From contig NC_068349.1 of NCBI RefSeq assembly GCF_014633365.1, forward strand, positions 23,388,753-23,452,752: 64,000 nucleotides of DNA. The letters are read 5' to 3'. Under the pieces are notes generated by a model, which made no database searches, was not told where the DNA came from, and worked only from the letters and a program-made list of their open reading frames with translations. This stretch comes from Diospyros lotus. Lineage: Eukaryota; Streptophyta; Magnoliopsida; Ericales; Ebenaceae. The position numbers were made by a program, and so were the translations under genes. This document shows, piece by piece, positions 43,550-54,593 of the stretch (the stretch's first letter is position 1; every line of letters begins with the position of its first letter).

Positions 43550-45344
43550 TCACCGTAGTGCCTTTTGTTGTCTTGGCAGCAGGAAGATTTGTGAATTGAT
43601 TGGGTGATATCCTGTGGTATGAAAACGAGATGCGTGGCAATGCTCCTTGTTAAAGGATGCTAACGCAGTTGTGGTTAAATTGATCGCAATTGATCGAATA
43701 AATTGAGATGATGGACCCTGTGTGACCTTGCGGTGATGCAAGAAGATGGGTCGATTGGTGAAGTCGTGAATGGCCCCAGGATGTTACGTAAGTGCCGTGG
43801 AGGGCGAGACTTACGAGTTGGAAACCAACCATGAGATGGGGATATTGAAGCGTGTAAAGGCTTCGAGTAAAGGGATCCCTAATCTTGTGAAGTGAGTTGT
43901 GGCAGGCTGAACGTGTGGCTGAGGCGCGGTTTGAAATTCGTGAAGGCTTGCAATTGCACGGTCTAGTATTAGTCCTGATGTGTCGATGCAAAAATGAGGA
44001 AAAATCCTTATGTAGCACTGGATGGATTTCCGGTTGATGACACAGGATCAGTTGCCAGGTGGTAGCACCTGATGGTAATGGTGAGAGCGTGAGACTCGAA
44101 GACTGTGATGAAAAGCCTTGTTGATTGACCATGTACATAAAGGTTCAGCGGGTCCTGGTGGCTAAACCAGACGAATTTCGAGAAAGAGATCCAAGATTTT
44201 AAGAGATGGTTTGTTGGGGGAAAAATTGTGCCGCCTAAAGGAATGCTACTCCGTAATGAGAGTTATTAATGGTGGAGTTGAAATGTGTCCTAGGTAGAAC
44301 GTGAGAGGTTCTCCCGAGAAAGGTCGAGCATAGGGCAATAACATTAAATTGACCTCCTAAGGCACTACCACTCTAACAGGATGCATCACCGGGGAAAGCC
44401 AGCGTGATGGCAAGTGCCTGAGTAGGAATGTGAGTCCTACGACATCTAGTGGAAGTGTGAGTTCCACAGGAGTAGCAGGGGTGATGTCCAGTGGGTGGAG
44501 TTAAATCAAAAATCATAGTCGATGAGTGCAAGAGTAGTGCCTGGAGAAAGGTTGTGTTGGTTATGAGCCGGGCGATCCGGTTAAAGCTAATCGAGTTGAT
44601 TAGATGGAAGGTGAAGGCGAATTTAAGATGTCACCAATGGGTGGCTAGAGCTCAAAGGAAGAGCTTGTGGGACGAGATTGGTTCCCAAGAATCGTGTAAA
44701 AGTGATGAAATCACCTGGAAGCTGTGAGTAATACAGCTAGAGGGATGCCTTGGAGTTTGGGCAATTAAGGAGATTTAACCTCGTGGCTAAAGGTTAACGA
44801 TTGTGAAAGGAAATCAGCTAGTGGAGCCGATTGGTGACTAGTTGAGGGTGGCTGATGGTGACCAAAGGCGCCAATTGGTGATAGCAGTAGTGGCGAGCGG
44901 TGGCTAGCCATGGTCGTGTTGCGTCGTGAGAGTAGTTAGTCAGTGGCGTTGGTGGATCTGGAGTCGCGGTTGCGGCTGGATGTGGCGCTAAGCGATGGCA
45001 AGAGATCGTCTTAGCTGATGATGATGGCGTTAAGGCTAATGTGGACGCTCACTAACTGATGTGAGCTGGTTGTAGCAAAAGTTATAAGAAACCTGGGAGA
45101 AGCCAAAGTTTCTCAGGGAATAAGCTAGCTACTATAAGTATAGCAAAGTGATTTGTGGAAAATGGCTTAAGGGTGGGGTCGTGTTTGTTGTGATGACCAG
45201 TAAGATTCAAGGAGCAGCGAGTCTTTTGAGATGATGTGGTGGTGTCATTGTAGCTGTCAGAGAATTCATTGTTGTCATGGTGTTGTCCCTGCCGAGTAGG
45301 ACAAAGGGAACCATTATCCATGGTTTAAATCAGGTGTTTATCGC

Positions 45345-45365
45345 AAAAAAAAAAAAAAAAAAAAA
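45345..45365 (+). repeat. 21-nt A-run in element C
   Basis: An uninterrupted run of 21 A lies between gtttatcgc and cctgattttggg, on the same strand as the first run and 1.8 kb downstream of it. Confidence 0.9.
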
Positions 45366-46713
45366 CCTGATTTTGGGATTGTCGAAAAGTTCCATGCTTC
45401 AAGAGTAAGAGGCTTTGTTGAGAAATGTGAGATTTAAAAAGTCCTAAGGAAATTGAAGCTGGGCGAGTAAATTTGGCTAAAAGACCGCTACAAGAGTAGG
45501 GGTGTTACCGTGTTAGCTTGTTGTGGTGCGGACCAAAGGCACAAGTCATCCTACAAGTGCGATGCAATAAGTGATTGTGCAGATGGTAATAAGCCAATCA
45601 CTTGTGCCACGCACCGTGGGTGATGACGAGGGCTGGTTAATGGTTTCGCGACCTTAAGCGCAATGGTAGGATCCTTGACTCGCGGTAGGGTTTAACAGCC
45701 AAGGTAAGGCCCAGCATGGGGCATGATTGTGAAGGCCAAAATGAAGTGAAGATGTGTAGGGGTTGCTCAATGAAAAGTTTCCTGTTATGGGTATGAGACC
45801 TCTACTAGCGTGTGATATCGGCTAATAAGAAGGCCTAAGTACCTCTGTGTGCTTATGTGAAGAACTCCTGGTTGGGAGAAGGTTGTGGCCCGAGCATGAT
45901 TAAGCTCGAGGTGAGATTGTAATAGTGCGTGCATCGCCAAGCTCGAGTTGGACCCGGGTAATGCACGTATGGTTCAAATGTGAAATTACCTGACATGGTG
46001 TTAGGTATATCGATTTTGAGTAATCGTATCGATAAATGAGGGTCAGCTGGTCAAGGTAATAGATCATGTATGAAATGGTCGAAATTGGCTGGGTGAGCCA
46101 AATGGTTGCTTCCCATGTAGTGTTAGCATGGTTAGTTGATTGGTAATGAGAAGTTGCCATGAGGATCAACTCAAGCTGTGCATGCTTATGATTAATGGCG
46201 GTACGCCATGGTGACATAGGTGCTAGAGTGTCTTATTGGCACTAGAAGTGACATTGCGGCTGATGGTCGGTGCTAAAACGTTGCTGGTTGGACCAGCGTA
46301 AAAATCGTGGCCATGTGTGATTGGCAATGGGAAACGTTGCCGCGTGGGATCGGCGTAAAATCGTTGTAGACTGATTGGCAATGCAATGTTCGCGAGTGTT
46401 TATTTTGATTGATGGGAAAATGGGAAGTAGACAGCAAAGTGATGCTTCAAAGTAGAGAAAATTCGTCCAGAAATGGACATCGTTGCAGTAAGCATGACCA
46501 ACGACTAGTGGTGCAGTTTGGCGAGAAGCCAAGGCGGTAATCGGTTGATAAATGTCCTCGAGAAGTGGATGACCAAATGCCTAAGTGAAACCTTGAGGTG
46601 AGAATGACCTGAGGTAAAGGCTGAGAAATAGTTCGGTTACGAGATTCTCGAGCTGGGGATTCGGAGAATAGCCGGAGAATGTGATTACCTTGGGCAAGAG
46701 ATTAAGGCAAGGT

Positions 46714-46749
46714 GAATTTCGAGGACGAAATTCTTTAAGGAGGGTGGAA
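46714..46749 (+). promoter_or_regulatory. hairpin and polypurine tract of element C
   Basis: GAATTTCG-AGGA-CGAAATTC (46714-46733) is a perfect 8-bp stem with a 4-nt loop. It is followed by aaggagggtggaa (46737-46749), which touches the 3' LTR. Both signals are intact. Confidence 0.85.
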
Positions 46750-49439
46750 TGTAATACCCGGTATTACATGGTGTTGAAAATAAATAATTTTTGATTATTT
46801 TGAAAGGAGCTCGGGTGGTCCGGGAAGCCCAAGGGGTCAATATCGAGAAATTAATTAATAAAATTGTCGAATTGGCAGTTGAGAGTGCCTCAGGACTTGG
46901 ATGTCCAGGGAAGAAGGCAAGGTATTGGTGAGCGTCTCGAGATGAGGATAATGACGTTAGAAGCGGTCCGATCGGGAATAATTTTCGAAATAATTTCGGT
47001 AGAAGCCCGAGTGGGTGCCAATACCGAATAATCGGAGGGGACCTCCTGGGAGCTGAGGGGACCCTAGGGGTGGTTCGATTTTCTGAATAAGGCAATCCTT
47101 AAGTGTTTTTGGATCGAATAAATGTCCTACGCAGGCCCAGGGACAAAATCGATATTCCCGAGTAGGTGTCGGCAATTAATTTTATAGAAATCAAGTTATC
47201 GTGAGGCTTCAATGATAATTAATTAAAGTTTAAAGGGCCCAAGAGCAATTAATAAATCTCCCAAGTGTAATTTAGGAGAAATCAGAGGGCTCATGTGATA
47301 AATATCTATATATATATATATAAGTGTGCGAAAGTGGGGAGGAAGCTTCCTCCCCCTGATATTTTGAAATCAAATGCAGAGAGCCGAGAGGGAGCTCGGG
47401 AAGTAGAGGAGAGGGAGATCGCGCGAGGGAGAAATGAAAGAGTGTGAGGCGAGAGAGAGCAATGCGAGAACGAGAGAGGAAGGAGATAGCTGGTGGCTGG
47501 AAGAAGAAGCCGCTGTGATGGCGGCCATGGCCGACGCGAGGCAGAGCAGAGGCGGACCAGCGAGGGGTGCTGAGGAGCTCGTGGAGGCTGGAGGCGATGC
47601 TGGCTCGCGATGGCGCACGAGAGCTATTTGGGTGCGTCGATGGCTAGCCAAGCAGCCAGCGATGATGGCAGCGGCTGAAGCTTCTGCAATGGCGTCTTGA
47701 AGCTGTAAGGGTCGACGATAGCAAGTGGCTGGTGCGAGCGAGGAGTCACAGGAGGTCGTTGGGGTGCTGCTCGCAGCGGCTGGAGGTCGAAGGCAGTGTC
47801 GATCTTGAGGCGATGGTGGCCGAAGGTGTGGCTGCGACTGGTTGTCGCGGCCATGGCTGCAGCGTGGGGTTGGGCAGCAGCGCGGCTGCTGTGCGCGCGA
47901 GAGGCAGGCGGGGGTTGCTGCTCACGATGGCAGCGGCGCGACAACTGGAGGTGGCCGGAGGCAATGGCAGCTCAAGCAGGGTCGGTGGCCGGTTGAGTTG
48001 GGCGCGCGCTGGAGGTTGAAGGAGATGAACAGTGCGCGCAGGAAGTGGAAAAGAAAGGAGGAAGAAGAGAAAGAAAATAAGGAGAAAAGAAATAAAGAAA
48101 TAAAGAAAATTTGGGAAAAATCTGGAAAAATAGGAAGAAATTCCAAAAAAATTCTAGAAAAAGTCTGAAAATTATTTGGGGACACGAGGAGCGTGTCAGA
48201 AGACTTGAGATCGATATTTTTGGTGCAAGTGGCAACTCGAGAGCCAACGCCGGTGTGGGCGTCTGATCGGTTTTCTTCTCCAAATTAATCAAGGTAATTA
48301 ATTTAATTCTTTCAAAATATTTTCATTATGTGAGATAATGAAATGTAATTAGTTGATTGGTTTATGCCTTGGTTGGGGTTGTTTTTGTTGAAGTTTATTA
48401 TCGGGGGGTTTTGCGGTATACGGCATAGTTGAGGGCATCGGTTAAATGCCGGATGTTAATGGAGTTGGGATTTTGTGTGTGGTTGCATCTAGGTTCGACC
48501 GGAGGGACGGTGATCCTAGAAGAACTTGAGATTCAGGCTAGAATTCGTGCCGAGGCAAAGATGAAGCTTCGAGCCAGGTAAGGGACGGCCCCAGGTGGAG
48601 GTGGCCTTGCAAGTTGGTAATGTTTTTATGTTGCATTGGCATGTAGTGGTTATATCTTGTGTGATGCAAGACCTAGTGGACCTATGGCCATATGGAGGAC
48701 TAGTGTGGTGGGGGCTGATAGGTTGATGCCTCAAACCTTAGTGGGTTGTGAGGATGTGTGAGCCTAGCCTCATTTGCATGCATTTGGCATACATAAACAT
48801 GATTATATTCATATTTACATGCATTGCACCCTTACTGAGTCTTTATGACTCATGAGGTTTTACCTGATGTGTAGATGATGCAAGCCCAGATGCAAGCCGG
48901 GATGGTGCCGGGAGACTGTTATGGAAATTAGCTTGTTGCCTGAGTTGTGTTGTTGTGTAATCTCCTGTAAATTTTATAAGTATTCATGTAATTGAATGTA
49001 AACGATATTGAGCTCTAGATGTATTTAATTATTGAAATCACCGTAGTGTGATAAATGATTGTGAGATTGTTCGTGATATATGGCTTAGTTGGAGAAGCCG
49101 AGTTCAGACCGAGACAGGATCAGCAAGGTATGTTCTCATAAATCCCCAATACTCAGCAAAGTGTTTATATGCTAGCTTATGCCTGGGTCACCTCTGGCTT
49201 GCTATGGGGTGAGCTGAAGAGAGGTGAAGCTCACTCGGGTTTCGGGTCTTGGTCCGCTGGACTTTTCTTATTTGAGTTGGGACCGATTCCTGAGTGGAGC
49301 GAAGGGAAGGACAAAGCCTAGTTCCCACCTAGGGCGTTTCCTGTTGAAACATAGTCCAACCCTTCAGTTGTGGTTGTCGGGTGAGTAATCCGGTCGATTA
49401 TTTACCGGTGGCGCCCGTAAGTGGGAGCGGGTCGTTACA
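46750..49439 (+). mobile_element. element C 3' LTR
   Basis: 2690 bp, TGTAATACCCGG..GTCGTTACA. It is nearly identical to the 5' LTR; differences include those near 46811, 46868, 46891, 47140 and 47551 and a 13-bp shortening near 48620. It ends exactly at the tatac duplication. Confidence 0.93.
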
Positions 49440-49757
49440 TATACCCCAACTGCTAGCACTAAGTCACACATCGGGTAGCTTACCTTGTGCCTCGACGTGA
49501 TCCACACACGATCACAAGGTTATGTTGCATCAACATGCAACCCAATCCTTTGAGCTATCACAAGCTCTCACTGCATCCGGCAGACCATTTTCACTTGACT
49601 CTCCTCACGAGTCCTGACATGGATATAACTACTCCAGAAATTCTCTTCACAAATCTCTGACAACAGTCTGCCAATTTCAACATACTTTCAATCTTTTCAT
49701 AAATTGCTTAGGGATCCTATCACAAAGCTTTGGTCCCTTCCTCTATCACTTCTGGCA

Positions 49758-49946
49758 TTATTTCCCGTACCAGGCGTAACTCCAAATCTCATGGATCCTT
49801 GGGTCACACATCCCTGAGGACTCCATATTCCTCCACATAGGTGTCGAAATCACCATTAGACAACCCATAGGTTCAGCTTCTACTCTTAACGAAATTTCAC
49901 TATGGTCTTGAGCTATACACCTCAAACCATTACATAAATCTTCCAA
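49758..49946 (-). pseudogene. protease-region scrap of a family A element
   Basis: The minus-strand frame contains RVEAEPMGCLMVISTPMWRN, nearly the same as the text after the protease motif of Gypsy-A (4110-4165). It is the only pol-like text in this half of the element and confirms that the derivative descends from family A. Flanking protease sequence is not readable. Confidence 0.75.
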
Positions 49947-50416
49947 AGATCTGCCTTTCGACTGATAATGATTTGGGTCCCATGCGGTTGCCTAAAGCAT
50001 AACCTATCTATATGTCCCATCTCACAGATCATACCCAGACTTTTGATTATCGCGTGTCATCCTTACACGTATATACTATTATCTCAATGACTTTATACAT
50101 CAAATCATCACGTCCCAAATCATGGACAATCAAAATTTCCAACTCGAAACCTTTAAGAGGCCCAAGACTTCACTTAGCCACTTCATCAGCTAAGTTGACA
50201 CCAAACTTACATAACCCGATCCCACGAGTCACTTTCTCAAGGTAACCTTACCTCAATTCCAAAATCTAAGGCACTATAGAAATCTCCTCCCTCAACTACT
50301 TCGGGCCGACCGGACTTTGGGCAGTATTCACACCTCCCTTACCCCCATTCAGGGCTAGCGGTCACACACACCCATTTCCAACAATGAACCTGGGGTTACC
50401 CACCTTGCCTATAGGA

Positions 50417-50540
50417 CTTTTGGTCAGGTCATCGCACCTCCCTCACCTTATCATGGTTAAGGTTCTGGACCTACCAGACTTTTGGGCAGGTCATCGCACC
50501 TCCCTCACCCCATCACATGGCCAAGGTTCTCGCATGGGTA
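50417..50540 (+). repeat. 62-bp tandem duplication
   Basis: Two units share acttttgg-caggtcatcgcacctccctcacc, then tatcatgg- or catcacatgg-type text, then aaggttct. It lies in the non-coding internal part of the family A derivative. Confidence 0.7.
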
Positions 50541-51955
50541 ACCACAAAGCTAGGGTCGCCCTTTAGCCTATTGGAAGTCAACTCTAAGGCGTGCCTCCAT
50601 CGCATTCTCTCAGCATTTTTCAAATCCTCGAACCTGCTAGATTGCTCAAAATTCTTGGCCTAAATCCCAAGATTCACGGTGGCTTCGCACATCTAGCCAC
50701 GTTCAACTTTCTGTTCATCTATCAGGTTCTAACAACGTTAACCTCTACGGTACTCCTCATGAAAACCTTCCCTTTGGTTTACTTTGAGTCCACGATCTCT
50801 AAATCTCCAAGCCCACTTGACACACTGAATCGTAGTCACCAATTCTGTTGACTAGGTATCTCATCATTCCCTTTTTCATTGCTATAACCTATCAAGTAAC
50901 TCTGACTTTTTTTGGTACCTGATCTCTTCCTTGAACCAAGATTTCCACAACTCATCGTCAAGGCTTTAGGCTGGTCATGCTCTACTACCTGAAATTTCAC
51001 TTATCGAGAATCCACTAACTCTCGTATTTCGTTCTTCGGATCCAGCTGACTATTGACCAGCGACTATCAAATTAGTTGCTCCGAGGCACTACATTCACCG
51101 TCAGCCAGCACACAAACTGTCACCATCAACCCGGTCACATAGTAGGCTTGCTCCTACACCAACCATCAAACCCGACATAGGTACGCCCCGAGTGAAACTG
51201 TACGGTCTCGTTGTAGTCCTCAGAGAACTATCATTCACTATCGCAGCCATGTGTCTAACTCCTTCTGCAATACACCGCAATTGCAGACACGACCATCCCA
51301 TGATCTCACTTAGCATTTTCGTACTAGACATCGAGGTATTCTACTCCTCAAGCCTTGCACTGTTTGTCATATCACCCATTCCCAAGATGACCACGAACCC
51401 AGATACAATTCCTTAAATAGGACACTCAGTCCATATTCAATTCATCACATTTAGATTCCTGAGGCTTCCGACCTTGATCAATCACAGCTAATGGCACATC
51501 TCGCATCCTAGACCATTGGGACTTTAAACCCCTCTACAAGGCACAAACCCTACTGGGTTGTCCCAAATCTTTAGCATCTGATCATCTCCCATGTAATCTG
51601 CTTATGATGCTTCGGTCAATGGCCTCTCGTACCTTACTACAAAACATCCATCAGCCCTTTGCACGCTGGTCCCTAGATCCAGATTTGTCATTACGAACAC
51701 CGAACCAGCAGTACCGTCACGCTACTAGGGTTCCTTATCCCATCTTTGTGAGTCACATCGATTGCACAACTATCACCTCATTTAATTGACATAACTCACA
51801 CGTCGTCCCTTGACCATCTTCGGTCTCTCGCTTGATCCAATCCATTGGATCCCTTATCTATACATTTTATTTCTGTGGCACTAAATGATCCTCAAAAAAT
51901 CCTTATCATTTGATCCTTAACTTATCAGCTAAGCCATTGCTGCATCACTCACCCT

Positions 51956-53960
51956 GCATTTGTCACTTTTTGTATTTTTCTTTCACTAATTCAGCTGATT
52001 TAGCAACTAATTATGTTCACAGATAGGATGAGGCGTTTAGACTCGCCAGTGCACGAGTGTGATTGTAGCAGAAAATTTATATGTAATTTTTCCGGGCAAG
52101 ACCGGGTCGACTCACAGGGAGATTACTCATGGAAGGAGATAACCACACCAGTTCTTTTGATTAACAGAATAATGAAATGAGATCAAACTAAATGTGATAT
52201 AACTGTAATCTGGAAATGGATAGATCTTGGGTCAAGACAAATCTGGTGCCAAACCCAACTGATTCACCATATAGCTTTCTGTGATGTAACTAGCAGCTCA
52301 AATAGCTTGGGTTTTCAACCATTAAATGTACTACTGAGATGATGATAACTCTTTGTTCAAGCAACCTCCATACATGACATGGAGACTCTATGGTAAGAAG
52401 CTATCATAAATCAGTGTATAAATAATGTTTTGACAAAATAAGTGCTCGGGGCTTGGGTATGAGAACGTTTCCAGGTCAAGCAGCCTCCATACATGGCATG
52501 GAGACTCTAGGTTAGGCGTACGAACCAATCCAAGCCTGAGGTTTTCGTTAATAATATTTCCCAAACTGCTTTTGCTTTTGTTACTTTGACATATGAAGTT
52601 CTGTTATATTGATTCATCAGTGGCTTTGGGCACCATCTTTGCCTTAACCCAAGAATCGAATTAGCCACACATCTTCATAGGAAGTGCACGACTAAAACTA
52701 ATCTCTACAGATGAATACATGATTCGTAAAGGAAATAACTGAGACAACAGATAAGAACTTGGTAAACTACTGCTGTATTGATTGCTGAAACGAACTACAA
52801 CATGAAGCAGAAATTAAAATGAACTTGTAATACAGAGCTAAGATTTAGCAAGAACAACTAGTGTAACTGAAGTGCTATATCAAAGAAAGAAATACAGACA
52901 AGAACAAAAATAGGAGAAAACAGACAAAAGGAAAAGAAAAATCCCTCCTTTCAAAATGATCTTCTTCTTTCTTGTATTGTTTTCTTAGTATCTTCTGCAC
53001 TCGTCAACTTCTAATTCCAAAGAATGTTGGTCCCTTTTTAAGCTTTTGGCGCATGGAAGTGGGGACCATTTGTTGAAAAGTTGTTTAAAAAGTTGGTTGA
53101 ATTTACCGTAGAGCCACCGCGTGTATTTGCGCATGTCAGAATTTTTGTTCGGCTGCTCATTCGAATGACTAGCAGAGACATTCGAATGCTTGCTGAGTTT
53201 CTTTTGGCTGACCGGCTCATTCGAATGAATTTTAGTCCTATTCGAATGAATTTCATGATTTACTGTTCCTTACACGGCGATTTTCTCGGTCATTCGAATG
53301 CAACAGTACTTTCATTCGAATGAATTTCTAATTTTTCTCTTGACTTCTTCATTGCATTCGGATGACCTGGAGAGCATTCGAATATGGAGTTTCTTGGGTT
53401 GCTTCTCATTCGAATTACTCAGCCTTCATTCGAATAGATTTCCTTTCTTCTTCAACTTCATTCGAATGACTTGGATCTCATTCGAATATGTCTTCAATGC
53501 TTCCAAACGATTATGCTCATCCGAATTTCTTCTTATGCTCGGCTCATTCGAATGACTTGGATCTCATTCGAATATGCACAATCTGGAGATCTTGATTTTT
53601 GTTACTTCTTATTCGAATTAGGACAAGCTCATCTGAATACATACCCGATATCTTGCATATTCGAATGTCTGAATGATTTATTCGAATGTTTGAGCAGCTT
53701 TCTTCTGTTTTGCTCCATATTTGAATACCTTTGGAGACTTATTCGAATTGCTTTGACTTTCATTAGGACACCTTTATTTCTTGACTTTTTATTCCTCTTT
53801 CAATCATGCTTTTGGAGAGTATGAGTCATTCTTTCATCTCTTTTCCTTCTTTTGAGCTGCAACAAGCAATTCTGGAGATTTTAAGTCGATCAAATGGGTT
53901 AGGAGGTAATAAAAACATAACAAATATTGCATTTTTTTAACATCAATCAGCCATGCCACA
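51956..53960. repeat. unclassified 2-kb repeat with ATTCGAAT array
   Basis: The style changes abruptly here. Landmarks are ccgggcaagaccgggtcgac (52090) and two copies of cctccatacat(g)acatggagactct (52366 and 52483). There is A-rich text near 52900 and then an array of ATTCGAAT words from 53155 to 53755. Minus-strand reading begins tgatgttaaaaaaatgc, but I found no convincing LTR pair, TIR or target duplication, so the borders are approximate. It may be an LTR or leader fragment of another element. Confidence 0.5.
53155..53755. repeat. dispersed array of the palindrome ATTCGAAT
   Basis: About 21 copies of ATTCGAAT or one-mismatch forms (attcggat, atccgaat, atctgaat, atttgaat) lie in 600 bp at irregular spacing of roughly 15-45 bp. 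Most are preceded by a C (cattcgaatg). Because the word is its own reverse complement, both strands carry it equally, which gives plus-strand frames repeated IRM, FE and HSN text without any real protein. Confidence 0.85.
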
Positions 53961-54579
53961 TCAGACTAATCATTCATGATTCGATCATCCTCAATAACTA
54001 CCAGTTATCTTATCTTTAACCGTGAGGATTTCGACTAGTGACCTCAAATCTACAGTCTCTAAATCTCTCGGATCCATAATCATGGGTATTGAGTTAACCT
54101 TACACGCGAATCATATCGTCGGATCCTAACTTTAATAGCTAGATCATTTTGCTTGAACTAACTTCCATCAGGCTTCCACTATTGGCTAAGAATAGTAATT
54201 GTATACTGGAATAGTGTATGTACGTGAATAATACACCAGGTAAGTTCCCAGGAAAGAGAGGTGGGTCACAAATGGACACACTTAAATACCAAGTCTTTCC
54301 TTAGCTAGAACTTTCCTAGACATGCACTTTCACTACACCACACTTAAATCCATAACCTTTAAGACTTCAGCCGTCAATCCTCGAATCTCCAAATAGGGGT
54401 TTCGTCTTATGAACCATTAGTCTCTTTCCCCTAAGTCTTCACTTGGGGTTCCTACTAACTGGTTCTATCAATATCGGATCCTCTTAAGTCTCCTAGTCAA
54501 ACTTCTCCTAAGTCTCCAAATAATATTCCGCTCTAATATCAACTATATCAAAGTCACTTAAGTCTTCCAATAAACATAA
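53961..54579 (-). other. 5' leader of the family A derivative
   Basis: About 620 bp between the repeat and the primer site. The minus strand reads from the primer site as agcttatgtttattgg, then gactta repeated (agacttaagtgact, gagacttaggaga, gagacttaagagg), without a long frame. These gacttA(A/G)-type repeats at 54440-54560 are the only structure seen. Confidence 0.55.
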
Positions 54580-54591
54580 GCTCTAATACCA
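54580..54591 (-). promoter_or_regulatory. primer-binding site of the family A derivative
   Basis: The minus strand reads TGGTATTAGAGC, 11/12 complementary to initiator tRNA-Met with one C-to-T change, two bases inside LTR A4. Confidence 0.88.
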
Positions 54592-54593
54592 AC

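Larger units (their letters stand above)
40862..46749 (+). other. element C internal region, non-coding
   Basis: This 5.9-kb region is moderately G-rich on the plus strand and dense in stops in all frames. The longest frames are on the minus strand (41902-42318; 43650-44138) and resemble nothing I know. It contains an 85-bp tandem duplication at 42923-43092, a degenerate duplication at about 41958-42070 (tcattatgacgc..cctaaggtc), two A-runs of 22 and 21 nt, and a repeated attggcaatg segment at 46320-46395. The start (ttggtatcagagcatggct) and end are retroviral signals; nothing between them is assigned. Confidence 0.8.
38139..49444 (+). mobile_element. element C, large LTR element with no recognisable proteins
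   Basis: The element is 38144-49439 (11,296 bp) with tatac at 38139-38143 and 49440-49444. The 2.7-kb LTRs differ by about 19 substitutions and two short indels (about 0.7%). It has a perfect tRNA-Met primer site at 40864, the chromovirus-type hairpin at 46714 and a purine tract at 46735. The 5.9-kb internal part has no frame longer than about 160 codons and none resembling gag or pol. It fits the LARD type (large retrotransposon derivative) dependent on a chromovirus. It interrupts the RNase H remnant of the family A derivative. Confidence 0.9.
49445..51955 (-). other. internal region of the family A derivative, 3' side of the leader half
   Basis: On the minus strand this should run from gag toward pol, but only one scrap is recognisable: 49758-49946 reads RVEAEPMGCLMVISTPM, matching RVETKSMGCLMVISTPM after the Gypsy-A protease motif. 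The rest is C/T-rich on the plus strand, stop-rich, and resembles no domain. A tandem pair of about 62 bp (50417-50478 and 50479-50540) shares caggtcatcgcacctccctc. Confidence 0.55.

Noticed and set aside
53155..53755. Heat-shock element array
   Set aside because: Heat-shock elements need nGAAn and nTTCn with a two-base gap. ATTCGAAT has TTC and GAA directly adjacent, so the match is not proper.
53155..53755. CRISPR-like array
   Set aside because: The repeated word is 8-10 bp, spacing is irregular and the context is a plant genome. No array properties.
53038..53824. Plus-strand frames with repeated IRM, FE and HSN words
   Set aside because: A direct result of the palindrome ATTCGAAT read in different phases. 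There are no domains and no consistent frame.
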